This document shows positions 17,450 to 26,862 of a stretch of 64,000 bases of DNA, piece by piece. The number at the start of each line of letters is the position of its first letter. Position 1 is the first letter of the stretch. The stretch is taken from positions 929,512 through 993,511 of the forward strand of contig NZ_FMCS01000001.1 in assembly GCF_900091435.1 (NCBI RefSeq), in the 5' to 3' direction. Made by a program: the position numbers and the translations under genes. The notes under the pieces were generated by a model. The model saw only the letters and a list, made by a program, of their open reading frames with translations. It was not told the DNA's origin and ran no database searches. This DNA is from Micromonospora chaiyaphumensis. GTDB taxonomy: Bacteria > Actinomycetota > Actinomycetes > Mycobacteriales > Micromonosporaceae.

Positions 17450-17489
17450 GCGGGTGGGGTGCCGGCCCACCCGGCGGCACCCCACCCGC
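17450..17489 (-). terminator. Terminator of the GH11 xylanase gene
   Basis: Perfect 15-bp arms GCGGGTGGGGTGCCG and CGGCACCCCACCCGC with a 10-nt loop, starting 10 bp past the GH11 stop and before the hydrolase start. Confidence 0.85.
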
Positions 17490-17498
17490 GTCTCCGGG

Positions 17499-18835
<1,337 letters not shown>

Positions 18836-18877
18836 GCCGGTCCGCCGGGCGGCCACGGGGACGCCCGGCGGACCGGC
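18836..18877 (-). terminator. Terminator of the bxl operon
   Basis: Perfect 15-bp arms GCCGGTCCGCCGGGC and GCCCGGCGGACCGGC with a 12-nt loop, immediately after the GH3 stop codon. Confidence 0.85.
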
Positions 18878-18878
18878 C

Positions 18879-21203
18879 TCACCTGATCTCGGACGTCGTC
18901 CACCGTGGCGAGTCGTTGGTGACCGGCACGGTGACACCGACCAGGGTGGTCGACGCCTCGGTGTCTCGCCGCGCGCTCGTGCCGACCCACAGTTCGACGT
19001 CGCCGGGCTCCACGACGCGGGTGAGCGTGCGGTCGGAGAAGGCCAGGCGAGTGGTGGGGACCGTCAGCTCGACGGTGACCGACTGGCCCGGCTCCAGGTG
19101 GACCCGCCGGTATCCGAGCAGCTGTGCCACCGGCCGGGTCACCGGGGCCACCAGGTCGCGGCCGTAGAGCTGGACCACGTCGTCGCCGGCGACCCCGCCG
19201 GTGTTCGTGACGCGGACCGTCACGTGCAGCGCCCCGTCGGTCGGCACCGTGGCGGGCACGGTCAGGCCGGCGTGTTCGAACGTCGTGTAGGAGAGGCCGT
19301 GGCCGAACTCCGCCGCGGGCGTCGCCGGCAGGTTGGTCACCTCGCCGCCCTCCCCCAGCGTGGGGTGCAGGTACGAGTACGGCTGCGCTCCCGCCGAGCG
19401 GGGCAGGCTGACCGGCAGCCTGGCCGACGGGTTCACCCGCCCGGAGAGCACGCCCGCGATCGCTCCGGCCCCCTCCTCGCCGGGGAAGAACGCCTGCACC
19501 ACCGCGGCGCAGCCCGACAGCGCCCAGCCGACCGCGTACGGCCTGCCGGTGAGCAGCACGAGGACGACCGGCGTGCCCGTGGCCAGCACGGCCTCCACGA
19601 GCTCGCGCTGGACGCCGGGCAGCTCCAGGTCCTCCCGGTCGCAGCCCTCGCCGACCGTGCCGCGCCCGAAGAGGCCGGCGTGGTCACCGACGACCAGCAC
19701 GGCGACGTCCGCGGCGGATGCCGTGGCGACGGCCTCCGCAAAGCCGGACCGGTCGTCGGTGTCGACGTCGCAGCCGCTCGCCCAGGTGACGAGATCGGAT
19801 CCGAACTCGACCCGCACCGCGTCGAGGACGGTCGGCACCTCGATGCCGGTGTCCACGCCGGGGTGCTGGACGAGCACGTGGTTGAGGAAGGAGTAGCACC
19901 CGAAGAGGGCGGCCTGCCGGTCCGCGTTCGGCCCGATGACCGCCACGCGGCGGCCCGCGGGCAGGGGCAGGACCTCCCGGTTGGCGACGAGGACGACCGA
20001 CTCCTCGGCGAGGCGGCGGGCGATCGACCGGTGCTCCGGCGAGTCGAGGTCGACCCCCTGCGGCGGCTCGTCCGTGAACGTGGCGTCGAGCAGCCCGAGG
20101 TCCAGCTTCTCGCGCAGGACCCGCAGCACCGCCCGGTCGATGAGCGCCTCGTCGACCTTGCCGGCCCGCACACTCTCCCGCAGGGTCAGATAGGCGTCGC
20201 CCGTCGGGAGCTCGACGTCGACACCCGCGGCAAGCGCCTGCACGGCCGCCTCCGCGTTGTCGGCCGCGACGTGGTGCAGCAGGTTCAGGAAGGCGACTCC
20301 GAAGTAGTCGGACACCACCGTGCCGTCGAAGCCCCACCGGTCCCGCAGCACGCCGGTCAGCATCGCCGGATCGGCGGCGACCGGCACGCCGTCGATCTCG
20401 GTGTAGGAGTGCATGACGCTGCGGGCGTTCCCGTCGAGGATCGCCATCTCGAACGGGAGGAACAGCACGTCCGCGAGCTCCCGGGGGCCGGCGTGCACCG
20501 GACCGAAGTTGCGCCCGGCGCGCGACGCGGAATAGCCGGCGAAGTGCTTCAGCGCGGCGTGCACGCCCTCCGACTGAAGGCCGCGCACGTACGCCGTGCC
20601 GATGGTGCCGACGAGGTAGGGGTCCTCGGCGATGCACTCGTCGACCCGGCCCCAGCGCGGGTCCTGGATCACGTCGAGCACCGGGGCGAGACCCTGGTGG
20701 ATGCCGAGCGCCCGCATCGAGGCCCCGATGGCCGCGGCCATCTCGCTGACCAGCTCGGGGTCGAACGCGGCGCCCCAGCCCAGCGGCGTGGGGAAGGTGG
20801 CCGCCTTCCACGCCGAGAGGCCGGTGAGGCACTCCTCGTGGACGAGCGCCGGGATACCCAGCCGGGTGCCCGTCACCAGGTCCCGCTGGAACTTCCACAG
20901 CCAGGCCGCCCGTTCGGCGGTGTCGACCGGGCGGGTGCCGTAGGCCCGGGTGAGGTGGCCGAGTCCGTGCCGGGCGAAGTCCTCGAGCTTGACGGCGTCG
21001 CCGAACTCGCCCTGCAGGGGTGCGACCGCCTCGCCGTCCTCCTTCTCCCAGAAGCCGACGAGCTGCGCGATCTTCTCCTCGATCGTCATCCGGCCGAGCA
21101 GCTCACGTACGCGCGCCTCGCCGGCGCGCCCGTCCGGCCGGTCGTGGTCGGGAGTCGCCTGGGCCGGTGCCGGCCCGGCCACGACCGCGTGGACCTCAGT
21201 CAT
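18879..21203 (-). CDS. bxlA: GH3 beta-xylosidase (bxl operon)
   Basis: 774 residues, no signal peptide, so intracellular. The GH3 N-terminal barrel shows LAPVLDVIQDPRWGR, KHFAGYS and VMHSYTEIDGVP; the nucleophile is Asp299 in TVVSDYFGV. The GH3_C domain (PLPAGRRVAVIGPNADRQ onward) and a fibronectin-like C-terminal domain follow (HVTVRVTNTGGVAGDDVVQLY). It would release xylose from imported xylobiose or xylo-oligosaccharides. It is the last gene of an operon after the binding protein and two permeases, the same order as Streptomyces bxlEFGA, hence the symbol. ATG follows GAAAGG. Confidence 0.88.
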   Translation of the reverse strand: MTEVHAVVAGPAPAQATPDHDRPDGRAGEARVRELLGRMTIEEKIAQLVGFWEKEDGEAVAPLQGEFGDAVKLEDFARHGLGHLTRAYGTRPVDTAERAAWLWKFQRDLVTGTRLGIPALVHEECLTGLSAWKAATFPTPLGWGAAFDPELVSEMAAAIGASMRALGIHQGLAPVLDVIQDPRWGRVDECIAEDPYLVGTIGTAYVRGLQSEGVHAALKHFAGYSASRAGRNFGPVHAGPRELADVLFLPFEMAILDGNARSVMHSYTEIDGVPVAADPAMLTGVLRDRWGFDGTVVSDYFGVAFLNLLHHVAADNAEAAVQALAAGVDVELPTGDAYLTLRESVRAGKVDEALIDRAVLRVLREKLDLGLLDATFTDEPPQGVDLDSPEHRSIARRLAEESVVLVANREVLPLPAGRRVAVIGPNADRQAALFGCYSFLNHVLVQHPGVDTGIEVPTVLDAVRVEFGSDLVTWASGCDVDTDDRSGFAEAVATASAADVAVLVVGDHAGLFGRGTVGEGCDREDLELPGVQRELVEAVLATGTPVVLVLLTGRPYAVGWALSGCAAVVQAFFPGEEGAGAIAGVLSGRVNPSARLPVSLPRSAGAQPYSYLHPTLGEGGEVTNLPATPAAEFGHGLSYTTFEHAGLTVPATVPTDGALHVTVRVTNTGGVAGDDVVQLYGRDLVAPVTRPVAQLLGYRRVHLEPGQSVTVELTVPTTRLAFSDRTLTRVVEPGDVELWVGTSARRDTEASTTLVGVTVPVTNDSPRWTTSEIR

Positions 21204-21242
21204 GCTGTGCCTTTCGTTGGTTGTGCTTGTTACCGCTGTCGC

Positions 21243-22103
21243 TCAGCCCTTGACCGCGCCCTGCAGGCCACCGACGATCTGCTTCTCCGCGAGCGTGAAG
21301 AAGAACAGTGCGGGCAGCATCGCCAGCGACGTGAAGGCGAGGACACCCGCGGTGTCGGTGGAGAACTGGCTCGAGAAGTTCTGCACCCCGAGCGGCAGGG
21401 TGTGCAGGTCGACATCGCCGAGGACGAGCAGCGGCAGCAGGAACGAGTTCCAGCTCGCCACGAACGCCAGGACGCCGACGGTGACGAGCGCGGGCCGCGA
21501 CAGCGGCAGCGCGATGCGCCAGAGGAAGCCGAGCCGGCCCGCGCCGTCGATGGCGGCCGCATCCTCCAGCTCGCGGGGAATGGCCGACAGGAAGGGTCGC
21601 AGGATCACGATCGTCAGCGGCAACTGGAAGGCGACCTGCGGGAGGATCACCGCGTAGTAGGAGTTGATCAGGTCCAGGTCGCGCAGCATCAGGTAGAGCG
21701 GCAGGATCGCCGCCCCGGCCGGGAAGAGCAGGCCGAGCGTGAAGAAGGTGTAGAGGCCCTCACGGCCCCGGAAGGTGTACCGGGCCAGCACGAAGGCGGC
21801 AGCCATGCCGAGCACCACGACGCCGAGCGTGGTGCCGAGGGCGATCACCCCGCTGTTGAAGGCCTGCTGCCAGAACTTGCTCTGCGTCAGCACCCGGGTG
21901 TAGTTGTCGAAGACCCACGGGTCGGGCAGGCCGCCCGGGTCGGCGACGATCTGGGGGGTGGTGCGGAAGCCACCGACGATCACGTAGAGGATCGGCGCGA
22001 TCGACACGGCCGCGACCGCGAGCGCCAGCGCGTACGTCAGCGGGGTGCCCCACGACACCGGCCGGCGCCCGGCGGACGGGGAGTGGACGGGGTTCGTGGC
22101 CAC
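21243..22103 (-). CDS. bxlG: Sugar ABC permease, MalG type (BxlG-like)
   Basis: 286 residues with six hydrophobic segments and the binding-protein-dependent EAA loop, ELEDAAAIDGAGRLGFLWRI. The family is the CUT1 oligosaccharide importer inner-membrane subunit. GTG 22103 is chosen because it lies 2 bp past the preceding stop, after AAGGGGG; the longer open frame upstream overlaps the partner permease. With the other permease it forms the membrane channel for xylo-oligosaccharides. The CUT1 ATPase (MsiK type) is absent here and is probably shared and encoded elsewhere. Confidence 0.88.
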   Translation of the reverse strand: MATNPVHSPSAGRRPVSWGTPLTYALALAVAAVSIAPILYVIVGGFRTTPQIVADPGGLPDPWVFDNYTRVLTQSKFWQQAFNSGVIALGTTLGVVVLGMAAAFVLARYTFRGREGLYTFFTLGLLFPAGAAILPLYLMLRDLDLINSYYAVILPQVAFQLPLTIVILRPFLSAIPRELEDAAAIDGAGRLGFLWRIALPLSRPALVTVGVLAFVASWNSFLLPLLVLGDVDLHTLPLGVQNFSSQFSTDTAGVLAFTSLAMLPALFFFTLAEKQIVGGLQGAVKG

Positions 22104-22105
22104 GG

Positions 22106-23104
22106 TCAGTTCGCCCCCTTGGTGATGGCGCCCTCGATGTCCCGGCGGAGGAGGAAGCGCTGGAACAGCAGCGCCGCGACGAACGAGATGACGAAGAGGA
22201 TCACGGCCACCGCGTTGCCGTAGCCCCACAACCGGGCGAAGAACCCGTTGTCCACCATGTACGTCGCCATGGTTCCCGAGGCCCCGAGCGACCGGACCGC
22301 CGGCACCGAGGTCACCCAGATCACGTCGAAGACCTGCAGCGAACCGATCATCGACAGGAACATCCAGATCCGGATCGTCGGGCCGAGCAGCGGGAGGGTG
22401 ACGTGGCGCTGGGTCTGCCACCAGCTCGCGCCGTCGATCGCGGCGGCCTCGGTCAGCTCGTGCGGCACGTTCGACAGGCCGGCGAGCAGGAGGATGATCG
22501 CGAAACCGACGTACTTCCAGGTGAGGACGAAGAGCAGCGTCCAGATGACGACGTCGAGGTCGGCGAGCCACGCCTGCACCAGGCCGCCCAGTCCCAGGGA
22601 CCGCAGCAGCGCGTCGACCGTGCCGCCCTCGGCCAGGATCAGCTTCCACATGATGCCGACGGTGACCTCGGCGAGCACGTAGGGCACGAACACCAGCAGG
22701 CGGAACACGGCGCGCCCGCGGAAGCGGCGGTTGAGCAGCAGCGCGATGCCCAGGGCGACCGGGCCCTGGATCAGCAGCGAACCGAACACGATGACGGCGT
22801 TGTTGCGCAACGCGTCGAGGAAGATCGGGTCCTGGAAGGCGAGGGTGTAGTTCTTGAAGCCGACGTACTCGGTGGGGGGTCCGACGCCACGCCACCGGAA
22901 CAGGCTGTAGTAGACCGCGAAGCCCATCGGCACCAGCACGAACATCACGTAGACCACGAGCGCCGGCGTCGTGAGCCCGATGATCTCGTACCACTTGCGG
23001 CGAGTCTCGGCCCGTCGGGACGACGGGCGCCCGGCGGGCCGGCGACCCGCCGGCGGCGCGGAGACGCCGCCGGCGGGGAACCGGGTTTGGTCGGTGGAGG
23101 TCAC
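22106..23104 (-). CDS. bxlF: Sugar ABC permease, MalF type (BxlF-like)
   Basis: 332 residues with an Arg-rich cytoplasmic N terminus and then six hydrophobic segments. The EAA motif is ELTEAAAIDGASWWQTQRHV and the first helix TTPALVVYVMFVLVPMGFAV. The start GTG 23104 overlaps the binding-protein stop (GTGA), so translation is coupled. It would pair with the MalG-type permease in a CUT1 importer. Confidence 0.88.
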   Translation of the reverse strand: MTSTDQTRFPAGGVSAPPAGRRPAGRPSSRRAETRRKWYEIIGLTTPALVVYVMFVLVPMGFAVYYSLFRWRGVGPPTEYVGFKNYTLAFQDPIFLDALRNNAVIVFGSLLIQGPVALGIALLLNRRFRGRAVFRLLVFVPYVLAEVTVGIMWKLILAEGGTVDALLRSLGLGGLVQAWLADLDVVIWTLLFVLTWKYVGFAIILLLAGLSNVPHELTEAAAIDGASWWQTQRHVTLPLLGPTIRIWMFLSMIGSLQVFDVIWVTSVPAVRSLGASGTMATYMVDNGFFARLWGYGNAVAVILFVISFVAALLFQRFLLRRDIEGAITKGAN

Positions 23105-24411
23105 TTGCTCGCGGCTGCCTTCATCCCCGCGACGACCTGCTCCGGCGTTCCCTTGCCCGAGAAGATGCCGACGATCCCGTCGTTCATGGCGGTGCCGACG
23201 GTGCTGCCGTAGGCCGTGTCCAGCCAGAGCTGGACGTAGCTCGCCTCCGACGTGGCCTGCAGGATGGACTTCAGCGCGGGGTCCGTGATGCCGGCCTCCG
23301 CGCCCTTGACGACAGGCAGGCCGGTGCCGGTCTCGGCGTAGCCCTTCTGCACCTCGGGGCTCGCGATGTACTTGAGGAACTCGACGCACTCGGCCGGGGC
23401 CTTCTTGGAGCAGGCGAACCCGTCGCCGCCACCGAGCGCCGCCTTCGGGTCACCGGCGGAGCCGGAGATCGCCGGCACGGGGAACCAGCCGAGGAACTTG
23501 GCGAGCTTCGCCTTGTCCGTGGCGACGTTGTCCAGCGTGCCCCGGTTCCAGTCGCCCATCAGCTCCATCGCGGCCTTGCCGTTGGCGAGCAGGCCATTGG
23601 CGCTGGTCGGGTCGTTCTGGCCCGGCGTGGCGATGAAGTTGTTCTGGAACGGCTTGGTGTCGATGAAGGTCTTCAGGTCCTGGCCGGCCTTCACGAAGCA
23701 CGGGTCGTCGAAGACCTTGTCCTTGGACGCCTTCTTCAGAGTGTCGACCGAGCAGGCGCGCAGCGCGAAGTTGTACCACCAGTGCGCGGCGGGCCACTTG
23801 TCACCGGCGCCCACGGCGATCGGGGTGACGTTGATGGCCTTGAGCTTCGTGACCGCGGCGTTGAGCTCGTCGAACGTGGTCGGCGGAGCGCTGATGCCCG
23901 CCTGTGCGAACATGTCCTTGTTGTACCAGATGCCCTCGATGCCCATCCGGAACGGCAGGCCGTACTGCTTGCCGTCCACCTGCCAGATCTCGGCCGCGCT
24001 GCCGATGTTGGCAACCTCGGTCTTGACCTGGTCGGTGATGTCCTTGAGGTAGTCGGCCTCGACCTGCTCGACCATCTCGCCGCCACCCCACGACATGAAG
24101 ACGTCCGGCGGGTCGTTGCTCAGCAGCGCGGCGGGGATGCGGGTGCGCTGCAGCTGGTTGGTCTCGATCGCCTCGATCTCGATCTTGACGGTCGGGTGGA
24201 GCGCGGAGAAGTCCTTGGCGACCTTCTCCCAGTAGGTCTTTCCGGGCCCGTCCTGGGGCGCGTTGTGCCACCAGGTCAGGGTCACCGGGTTCTTGTACAG
24301 CTCGCCCTCACTGGACGCCTCGTCCTCGCCGCCGCTGTTGCAACCAGCGACGACGAGAGCACTTGTCACAAGAAGTGCCAGGGCGGCACCTGCACGGCGC
24401 TTCGTCGCCAT
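23101..24411 (-). CDS. bxlE: Xylo-oligosaccharide-binding lipoprotein (BxlE-like)
   Basis: 436 residues. The lipoprotein signal peptide MATKRRAGAALALLVTSAL ends at the lipobox VVAGC, and the mature protein is anchored to the membrane outer face. The body is a CUT1 solute-binding fold (VTLTWWHNAPQDGPGKTY start, typical VFMSWGGGEM and IEGIWYNKDMF segments). The substrate is inferred from the operon: GH3 beta-xylosidase, neighbouring xylanases, and gene order as in Streptomyces bxl. ATG follows GGAGGAGA. It is preceded by a good promoter, TTGACA (minus, 24486-24481), 16 bp, TAAAAC (24464-24459). Confidence 0.88.
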   Translation of the reverse strand: MATKRRAGAALALLVTSALVVAGCNSGGEDEASSEGELYKNPVTLTWWHNAPQDGPGKTYWEKVAKDFSALHPTVKIEIEAIETNQLQRTRIPAALLSNDPPDVFMSWGGGEMVEQVEADYLKDITDQVKTEVANIGSAAEIWQVDGKQYGLPFRMGIEGIWYNKDMFAQAGISAPPTTFDELNAAVTKLKAINVTPIAVGAGDKWPAAHWWYNFALRACSVDTLKKASKDKVFDDPCFVKAGQDLKTFIDTKPFQNNFIATPGQNDPTSANGLLANGKAAMELMGDWNRGTLDNVATDKAKLAKFLGWFPVPAISGSAGDPKAALGGGDGFACSKKAPAECVEFLKYIASPEVQKGYAETGTGLPVVKGAEAGITDPALKSILQATSEASYVQLWLDTAYGSTVGTAMNDGIVGIFSGKGTPEQVVAGMKAAASK

Positions 24412-24458
24412 CGATGTTCTCCTCCATCAGGCAGTCGCGGTACTCGGCCTGCGGGGGA

Positions 24459-24508
24459 GTTTTACAGCCCCGTAACAGGGTGTCAATCGGTATCGATAAC
24501 GTTTTCGA
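24459..24508. promoter_or_regulatory. bxl promoter and LacI-type operator
   Basis: TCGATAAC-GTTTTCGA (24493-24508) is a 16-bp palindrome with 7 of 8 matches per arm and a central CG, as LacI-family repressors prefer. It lies 6 bp upstream of the -35 TTGACA (minus, 24486-24481) of the bxl operon, whose -10 is TAAAAC (24464-24459). It also lies upstream of the leaderless promoter of the divergent LacI gene. Confidence 0.75.
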
Positions 24509-24540
24509 ATCTTCCCTGACGGGGTTCCGCGCACCCGCTC

Positions 24541-24553
24541 TATCATCGTCGGC
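24541..24553 (+). promoter_or_regulatory. Leaderless -10 of the bxlR-like gene
   Basis: TATCAT (24541-24546) lies 7 nt before GTG 24554 and there is no Shine-Dalgarno, so transcription probably starts at the start codon. Confidence 0.55.
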
Positions 24554-25558
24554 GTGGTGTTCCCGGAGCGCGTCAAGATGTCGGACGTGGCACGTACCGC
24601 CGGCGTCTCGGTGGCAACGGTATCGAAGGTGGTCAATGGTCGGTACGGCGTGGCCCAGGCGACCGTGGAGCGCGTCCAGCAGGTCATCCACGAGCTGGGC
24701 TACGAGGCCAGCCTCGGGGCGCAGAGCCTGCGCAGCCACCGCACGAACGTGCTCGGCATCCTGGTCGCCGAGTTCGAGCCGTTCTCGACCGAACTGCTCA
24801 AGGGAGCGTCCCGGGAGGTCGCCGGCAGCGGTTACCAGCTGCTGGCCTACTCCAGCGGCGACGGCGAGGGCGCCGCCATAGGCTGGGAACGGCGCTCGCT
24901 GGCCCGCCTGTCCGGGACCCTTATCGACGGCGCCGTGATCGTCACGCCGACCGTGATCGAGACCAAGGACGGCTTCCACGTCGTGGCCGTCGACCCCCAC
25001 ACCGGTCCCTCCGGCCTGCCGACGGTCGACTCGGACAACTTCGCCGGCGCCGTGCTCGCCACCAACTACCTGCTGTCGCTCGGCCACCGCCGCATCGGGC
25101 ACATCAGCGGACGCCCCGACCTGGAGTCGGCGCGCCTGCGCGAGGCCGGCTTCCGCAGGGCCATGGCCGACGCCGACGTGCCGGTGGACGAGCGGATCGT
25201 GCGCGTCGGCGGCTTCCGGGTCGAGAGCGCCGCCAGTACGGCCGCGGAACTGCTCGCGCTCCCGGACCGGCCGACGGCGATCTTCGCGGGAAACGACCTC
25301 TCGGCGATCTCGACGATGGACGTCGCCCGGAGCATGGGCCTCACGGTGCCCGACGACCTGTCCGTGATCGGTTTCGACAACGTCCCGGAGTCGGCGCTGG
25401 TGAACCCCCCGCTGACCACGATCATGCAACCGCTGCAGCGCATGGGCGCCGAGGCGTTGCGCCTGCTCATCGACCTGATCGCCGGCGTCGAACGCGACAC
25501 GCACATCCGGCTGCCCACCGAGCTGGTCGTCCGGGCCTCGTGCCGGCCCTACCGGTGA
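24554..25558 (+). CDS. bxlR: LacI-family repressor of the bxl operon (BxlR-like)
   Basis: 334 residues. The N-terminal HTH reads VKMSDVARTAGVSVATVSKVVNGRYGVAQATVERV with the hinge helix ASLGAQSLRS. A periplasmic-binding-like sensor domain follows (VLGILVAEFEPFSTELLKGA, LSVIGFDNVPESA). It diverges from bxlE-F-G-A, and a single 16-bp operator sits between them. The likely inducer is xylobiose or a xylo-oligosaccharide, by analogy with Streptomyces BxlR. Start GTG 24554 or the next codon GTG 24557. Confidence 0.85.
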   Translation: MVFPERVKMSDVARTAGVSVATVSKVVNGRYGVAQATVERVQQVIHELGYEASLGAQSLRSHRTNVLGILVAEFEPFSTELLKGASREVAGSGYQLLAYSSGDGEGAAIGWERRSLARLSGTLIDGAVIVTPTVIETKDGFHVVAVDPHTGPSGLPTVDSDNFAGAVLATNYLLSLGHRRIGHISGRPDLESARLREAGFRRAMADADVPVDERIVRVGGFRVESAASTAAELLALPDRPTAIFAGNDLSAISTMDVARSMGLTVPDDLSVIGFDNVPESALVNPPLTTIMQPLQRMGAEALRLLIDLIAGVERDTHIRLPTELVVRASCRPYR

Positions 25559-25597
25559 CGCCGCCACCCCGTCGTGCGGGCCGGACGCTGCGGAGGG

Positions 25598-26617
25598 TCA
25601 GGTGGCCGGCGGGGCCGCGCTGTCGCGGACCACGAGCTCGGTGGCCAGCTCCACCCGCGGGCTCTCGATCCGCTCACCCTGTGCCAGGCGCAGGACCGTG
25701 CGAGCGGCCAGCAGGCCCATCTTGGCGAGGGGCTGCCGGACGGTGGTCAGCGGCGGGGCGCACCACTCGACCTCCGGCAGGTCGTCGAACCCGACGACGC
25801 TGATGTCGTCGGGCACCCGCAGGCCGCGCCGTCGCACGGCTTCGTAGACGCCGAGGGCCATCTGATCGCTCGCGGCGAAGATCGCGGTGGGCGGCTCCGG
25901 CAGGCGCAGCAGTTGGTTCCCTGCGGCGAACCCGGCCTCGTGATAGAAGTTGCCCGGGCGGATCAGCTCCTCGGCGACGCCGAGGCCGGCGCTCTCCAGC
26001 GCGGTCCGGTAGCCGTCGAGGCGCGCCCGGCTGCACATCAGCTGCGGCGGCCCCGCGATGAAGCCGATCCGCCGGTGGCCGAGACCGAGCAGGTACTCGG
26101 TCGCGCGCAGGCTGCCCGCCCAGTTGGTCGCGCCGACGGTGGGCGCCTCCTGCGGGGGCACCCCGGCGGGGTCGACGATGACGACGGGGATGTTGAGACG
26201 GCGCAGCTCGGCCTGCAGCGGCGGCTCCAGGGTGGAGGTCACGAAGATGACCCCCTGGGTGGAGCGGGTGCGCAGGTTGTCCAGCCACTGCCGGGCCGAC
26301 GAGCTGCGCCGGTGGATCGCCGAGACCACGGTGCCGATGCCGGCCGCGTGCGCGACGTCCTCGACCCCACGGATGATCTCGACGGCCCACGGGCTGTCCA
26401 GGTCGTTGAACACCAGGTCGATCAGGCCGGAGCTGGGCCGCATGCTCGGCCTGCGGCGGCGGTAGCCGTGCCGGGTCAGCAACTCCTCGACCCGCTCCCG
26501 GGTCTGCGGGGCGACGTCGGAGCGGCCGTTGACAACCCGCGACACCGTCGGTACCGAGACGCCGGCCAGCCGCGCGATCGCCGCGATGGTGACTTTCCGG
26601 GAATCGTCCGTGGTCAC
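25598..26617 (-). CDS. LacI-family regulator, probably of xylanase genes
   Basis: 339 residues with HTH VTIAAIARLAGVSVPTVSRVVNGRSDVAPQTRERV. The sensor domain contains GLIDLVFNDLDSPWAVEIIRG and DISVVGFDDLPEVEW. GTG 26617 is preferred because GAGGGGGAGA precedes it and it gives a normal short lead before the HTH; ATG 26635 is the alternative. It diverges from the GH10 xylanase. Three CTTTCGA repeats lie directly upstream of its own start and a CGGAAGTTTCGG box lies before the GH10 gene, so it may control itself and the xylanases. This is inference from position. Confidence 0.85.
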   Translation of the reverse strand: MTTDDSRKVTIAAIARLAGVSVPTVSRVVNGRSDVAPQTRERVEELLTRHGYRRRRPSMRPSSGLIDLVFNDLDSPWAVEIIRGVEDVAHAAGIGTVVSAIHRRSSSARQWLDNLRTRSTQGVIFVTSTLEPPLQAELRRLNIPVVIVDPAGVPPQEAPTVGATNWAGSLRATEYLLGLGHRRIGFIAGPPQLMCSRARLDGYRTALESAGLGVAEELIRPGNFYHEAGFAAGNQLLRLPEPPTAIFAASDQMALGVYEAVRRRGLRVPDDISVVGFDDLPEVEWCAPPLTTVRQPLAKMGLLAARTVLRLAQGERIESPRVELATELVVRDSAAPPAT

Positions 26618-26652
26618 CGGTCTCCCCCTCGTCATCACTCGACCCCCGAGGG

Positions 26653-26690
26653 CTTTCGACTGGATGGCCGGTACTTTCGAGCCCTTTCGA
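26653..26690. promoter_or_regulatory. Three helically phased CTTTCGA repeats
   Basis: CTTTCGA occurs at 26653-26659, 26674-26680 and 26684-26690, all in the same orientation and spaced 21 and 10 bp (two turns and one turn). They lie 36-73 bp upstream of the LacI start in the region shared with the GH10 gene. Confidence 0.65.
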
Positions 26691-26744
26691 TCGCTTGTGG
26701 GCACCGTAGGACCCGCCGCGTTCCGGGTCAAGGCTCCGCCACGG

Positions 26745-26812
26745 TTGACGGGTGGGAATCGACGACCGTATTGTTCCGGCCCAGTTACCGGAACCTTGCT
26801 CGGAAGTTTCGG
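26745..26812 (+). promoter_or_regulatory. GH10 promoter and CGGAAGTTTCGG box
   Basis: TTGACG (26745-26750) and TATTGT (26769-26774) form a -35/-10 pair with an 18-bp spacer. TCGGAAGTTTCGG (26800-26812) lies just downstream of the expected transcript start, a roadblock position for a repressor. The 12-mer is identical to one before the GH11 gene. Confidence 0.65.
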
Positions 26813-26862
26813 CTGCGCACCTGCCGCGTACCTCATGCCCTCTCGGCCTGGAGGAAAAGCTC

